This document shows, in pieces, positions 63,912 to 64,000 of a stretch of DNA of 64,000 nucleotides. The notes below the pieces were generated by a model. That model ran no database searches. It was not told the DNA's origin and saw only the letters and a program-made list of their open reading frames with translations. Origin of the DNA: Macrothele yani (lineage: Eukaryota; Arthropoda; Arachnida; Araneae; Macrothelidae); NCBI GenBank assembly GCA_039090855.1, contig CM076997.1, forward strand, positions 160,486,709-160,550,708. Reading direction: 5' to 3'. How positions within the stretch are numbered: the stretch's first letter is position 1; every line of letters begins with the position of its first letter. The translations under genes were made by a program, and so were the position numbers.

Positions 63912-64000
63912 TATTATTCTCATTCCTATCTGCCTTTATGTCGTGTGCGTCCTGCTGGCAGGTACGTCACATCTCCCTCCCCCGAAAGAGGGCCGGGGGC

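Overview
The window looks like repeat-rich nuclear DNA of an animal, most likely an arthropod (an arachnid is possible, but I cannot fix the species). It is AT-rich and has no bacterial gene organisation. It is dominated by eukaryotic transposable elements: Tc1/mariner DNA transposons, a pogo/Tigger relic, RTE-type non-LTR retrotransposons, Penelope-like elements with a GIY-YIG domain, tRNA-derived SINEs, hAT-like pieces, foldback-type elements and several satellites. I see no convincing multi-exon host gene. The only long, clean, intronless reading frame without an obvious transposase domain is on the minus strand at 33215-34111; I recognise its sequence type but cannot name a function.

Layout. 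1-2060: higher-order satellite (about 153-bp monomers in trimers). 2275-8735: decayed SINE and Tc1/mariner copies. 8740-10505: foldback-like element with short-unit arms around a 25-bp AT-rich minisatellite. 10505-13590: tandem duplication, a Tc1 element with clear ends (11676-12938) and two SINEs, one with a perfect 10-bp target duplication. 13600-15460: mostly unexplained. 15463-21069: Tc1 with a secondary insertion, Tigger relic, another Tc1, a LINE-tail-like repeat, and a Tc1 whose transposase frame is open apart from three stops. 22620-23480: LINE fragment. 25435-28415: a 63-bp satellite split by a mariner element. 29310-32830: tandem/inverted repeat and two Tc1 elements, the second carrying another SINE family with an 11-bp target duplication. 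33215-34400: the unassigned gene and a minisatellite beside it.

34720-48760 is a nest. A mariner copy is cut in two by a roughly 13-kb element whose inverted ends are built of tandem repeats (outer 15-16-bp units, inner 122/143-bp units). Inside lie unrecognised short ORFs, a THAP-type first exon with a splice donor, hAT-like fragments, three RTE copies in alternating orientation (one nearly intact), a Tc1 and a 1.1-kb element with 300-bp inverted ends. 50165-54647 holds tandem SINEs and a head-to-head Penelope pair.

55441-62967 is a near-perfect palindrome with 3.76-kb arms meeting inside a Penelope reverse transcriptase. Each arm holds a Tc1 inserted in another Tc1, which also carries a SINE. 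The arms differ by a few substitutions and compensating homopolymer indels, so this is either a young inverted duplication or an assembly artefact. The right edge has a GA microsatellite, an old SINE and a tRNA-like sequence.

Nothing here forms a pathway. The genes are selfish elements in different states of decay, and their nesting gives a relative insertion order. The strongest candidates for something undescribed are the tandem-repeat foldback elements, the palindrome and the unassigned 298-residue protein.
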